Shown here: piece by piece, positions 13,919-14,252 of the stretch | Numbering within the stretch: the stretch's first letter is position 1 | Layout of the letters: every line of letters begins with the position of its first letter | Assembly (NCBI RefSeq): GCF_943908415.1 | Contig: NZ_CALTSY010000037.1 | Coordinates: forward strand, 1-14,252 | From: an uncultured Anaerococcus sp. | GTDB taxonomy: Bacteria; Bacillota; Clostridia; Tissierellales; Peptoniphilaceae | DNA length: 14,252 nucleotides | Reading direction: 5' to 3' | Position numbers and translations under genes: made by a program | Notes under the pieces: generated by a model | What the model was told of the DNA's origin: nothing | The model's database searches: none | What the model saw: only the letters and a program-made list of their open reading frames with translations

Positions 13919-13956
13919 ATTAGATAAGCCTATCTCGTAAGAAATAGGCTATTCTA
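13919..13956. repeat. long imperfect hairpin after tRNA-Lys
   Basis: On the minus strand TTAGAATAGCCTAT and ATAGGCTTATCTAA pair over 12 of 14 positions around a 10-nt loop, 3 nt beyond the Lys tRNA CCA. The tail CTTATTATAAAGG is not a clean T-run. It is possibly a weak terminator or an RNase processing signal in the 151-nt spacer before tRNA-Ser(TGA). Confidence 0.5.
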
Positions 13957-13959
13957 AGT

Positions 13960-14035
13960 TGGTGACCCATCGGAGATTCGAACTCCGGACACCCTGATTA
14001 AAAGTCAGGTGCTCTACCGACTGAGCTAATGGATC
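13960..14035 (-). tRNA. tRNA-Lys(TTT)
   Basis: 76 nt including encoded CCA. Acceptor GATCCAT pairs with ATGGGTC (one T-G pair) and the anticodon loop is CTTTTAA. It is separated from tRNA-Gln by only 3 nt. Confidence 0.95.
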
Positions 14036-14038
14036 ATA

Positions 14039-14114
14039 TGGCTGGGATAGCAGGACTCGAACCTACGCATACCAGAGTCAAAGTCTGGTGCCTTACCGAC
14101 TTGGCTATATCCCA
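14039..14114 (-). tRNA. tRNA-Gln(TTG)
   Basis: 76 nt including CCA. Acceptor TGGGATA pairs with TATCCCA, giving the U1-A72 pair typical of Gln tRNAs. Anticodon loop CTTTGAC. Confidence 0.95.
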
Positions 14115-14174
14115 ATATTTTAGTATGCAGTTATAAATTATTATACTCTATAATTTTAAATCGTCATCCTATTT

Positions 14175-14197
14175 TAACAAATAATTTGAATTTGTTA
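14175..14197. repeat. hairpin abutting the 3' end of tRNA-Arg
   Basis: TAACAAAT and ATTTGTTA are perfect 8-bp arms around a 7-nt loop, starting at the base next to the encoded CCA. No T-run follows on the minus strand, so it probably marks precursor processing. Confidence 0.45.
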
Positions 14198-14252
14198 TGG
14201 CGCGCCCTCCAGGATTCGAACCTGGGACACACGGATTAGAAGTCCGTTGCTC
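14198..14252 (-). tRNA. tRNA-Arg(TCT), cut by the window edge
   Basis: The 3' part only: encoded CCA, the acceptor strand, T arm GGTTCGAATCC and anticodon loop CTTCTAA are visible. The D arm and 5' acceptor strand lie outside the window. Confidence 0.9.

Overview
The window comes from a low-GC, Gram-positive anaerobe. AT-rich DNA, strong AGGAG ribosome binding sites, FIVAR-repeat surface proteins and the tRNA order suggest a Firmicute of the Peptoniphilaceae type (Anaerococcus-like). That assignment is inference; no rRNA is present. Every protein gene and every tRNA lies on the minus strand, so transcription runs from high to low coordinates.

Region by region, in transcription order: (1) 14252-13010 is a tRNA array: Arg(TCT, cut by the window edge), Gln(TTG), Lys(TTT), Ser(TGA), Ser(GCT), Phe(GAA), a terminator, then Trp(CCA), Ile(GAT) and a CAT-anticodon tRNA (Met or Ile2), which has its own terminator. 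(2) 13009-12546 has no protein gene. It holds a diverged tandem duplication (period 187 bp) of the last tRNA's 3' end, terminator and downstream sequence, then a textbook sigma-A promoter. (3) 12545-9507 encodes an 833-residue FIVAR-repeat surface protein with a C-terminal anchor, followed by an acidic lipoprotein. (4) 9396-7789 encodes two secreted FIVAR proteins. (5) 7625-5900 encodes a secreted transglutaminase-like protein (TTG start) and an Frm2-like nitroreductase. (6) 5786-4171 encodes a DJ-1/PfpI protein and an NAD-dependent epimerase-like SDR. (7) 4011-62 encodes a C-terminal processing protease (S41) and two tandem MgtE magnesium transporters. An insertion-sequence-like end may lie just beyond the last stop codon.

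The most unusual feature is in 10040-6504. Four neighbouring secreted proteins share a helical module of about 54 residues. It is C-terminal in the lipoprotein and the two FIVAR proteins (alignable without gaps) and N-terminal in the transglutaminase-like protein (one inserted residue). Together with the upstream 833-residue FIVAR protein they look like a surface-assembly locus: anchored scaffold, membrane lipoprotein, soluble module carriers and a possible cross-linking or processing enzyme. That role is inferred from domain sharing and gene order only.

The second unusual feature is the tRNA(CAT)-derived repeat. Each copy carries, in inverted orientation, a 15-nt perfect complement of that tRNA's anticodon arm.
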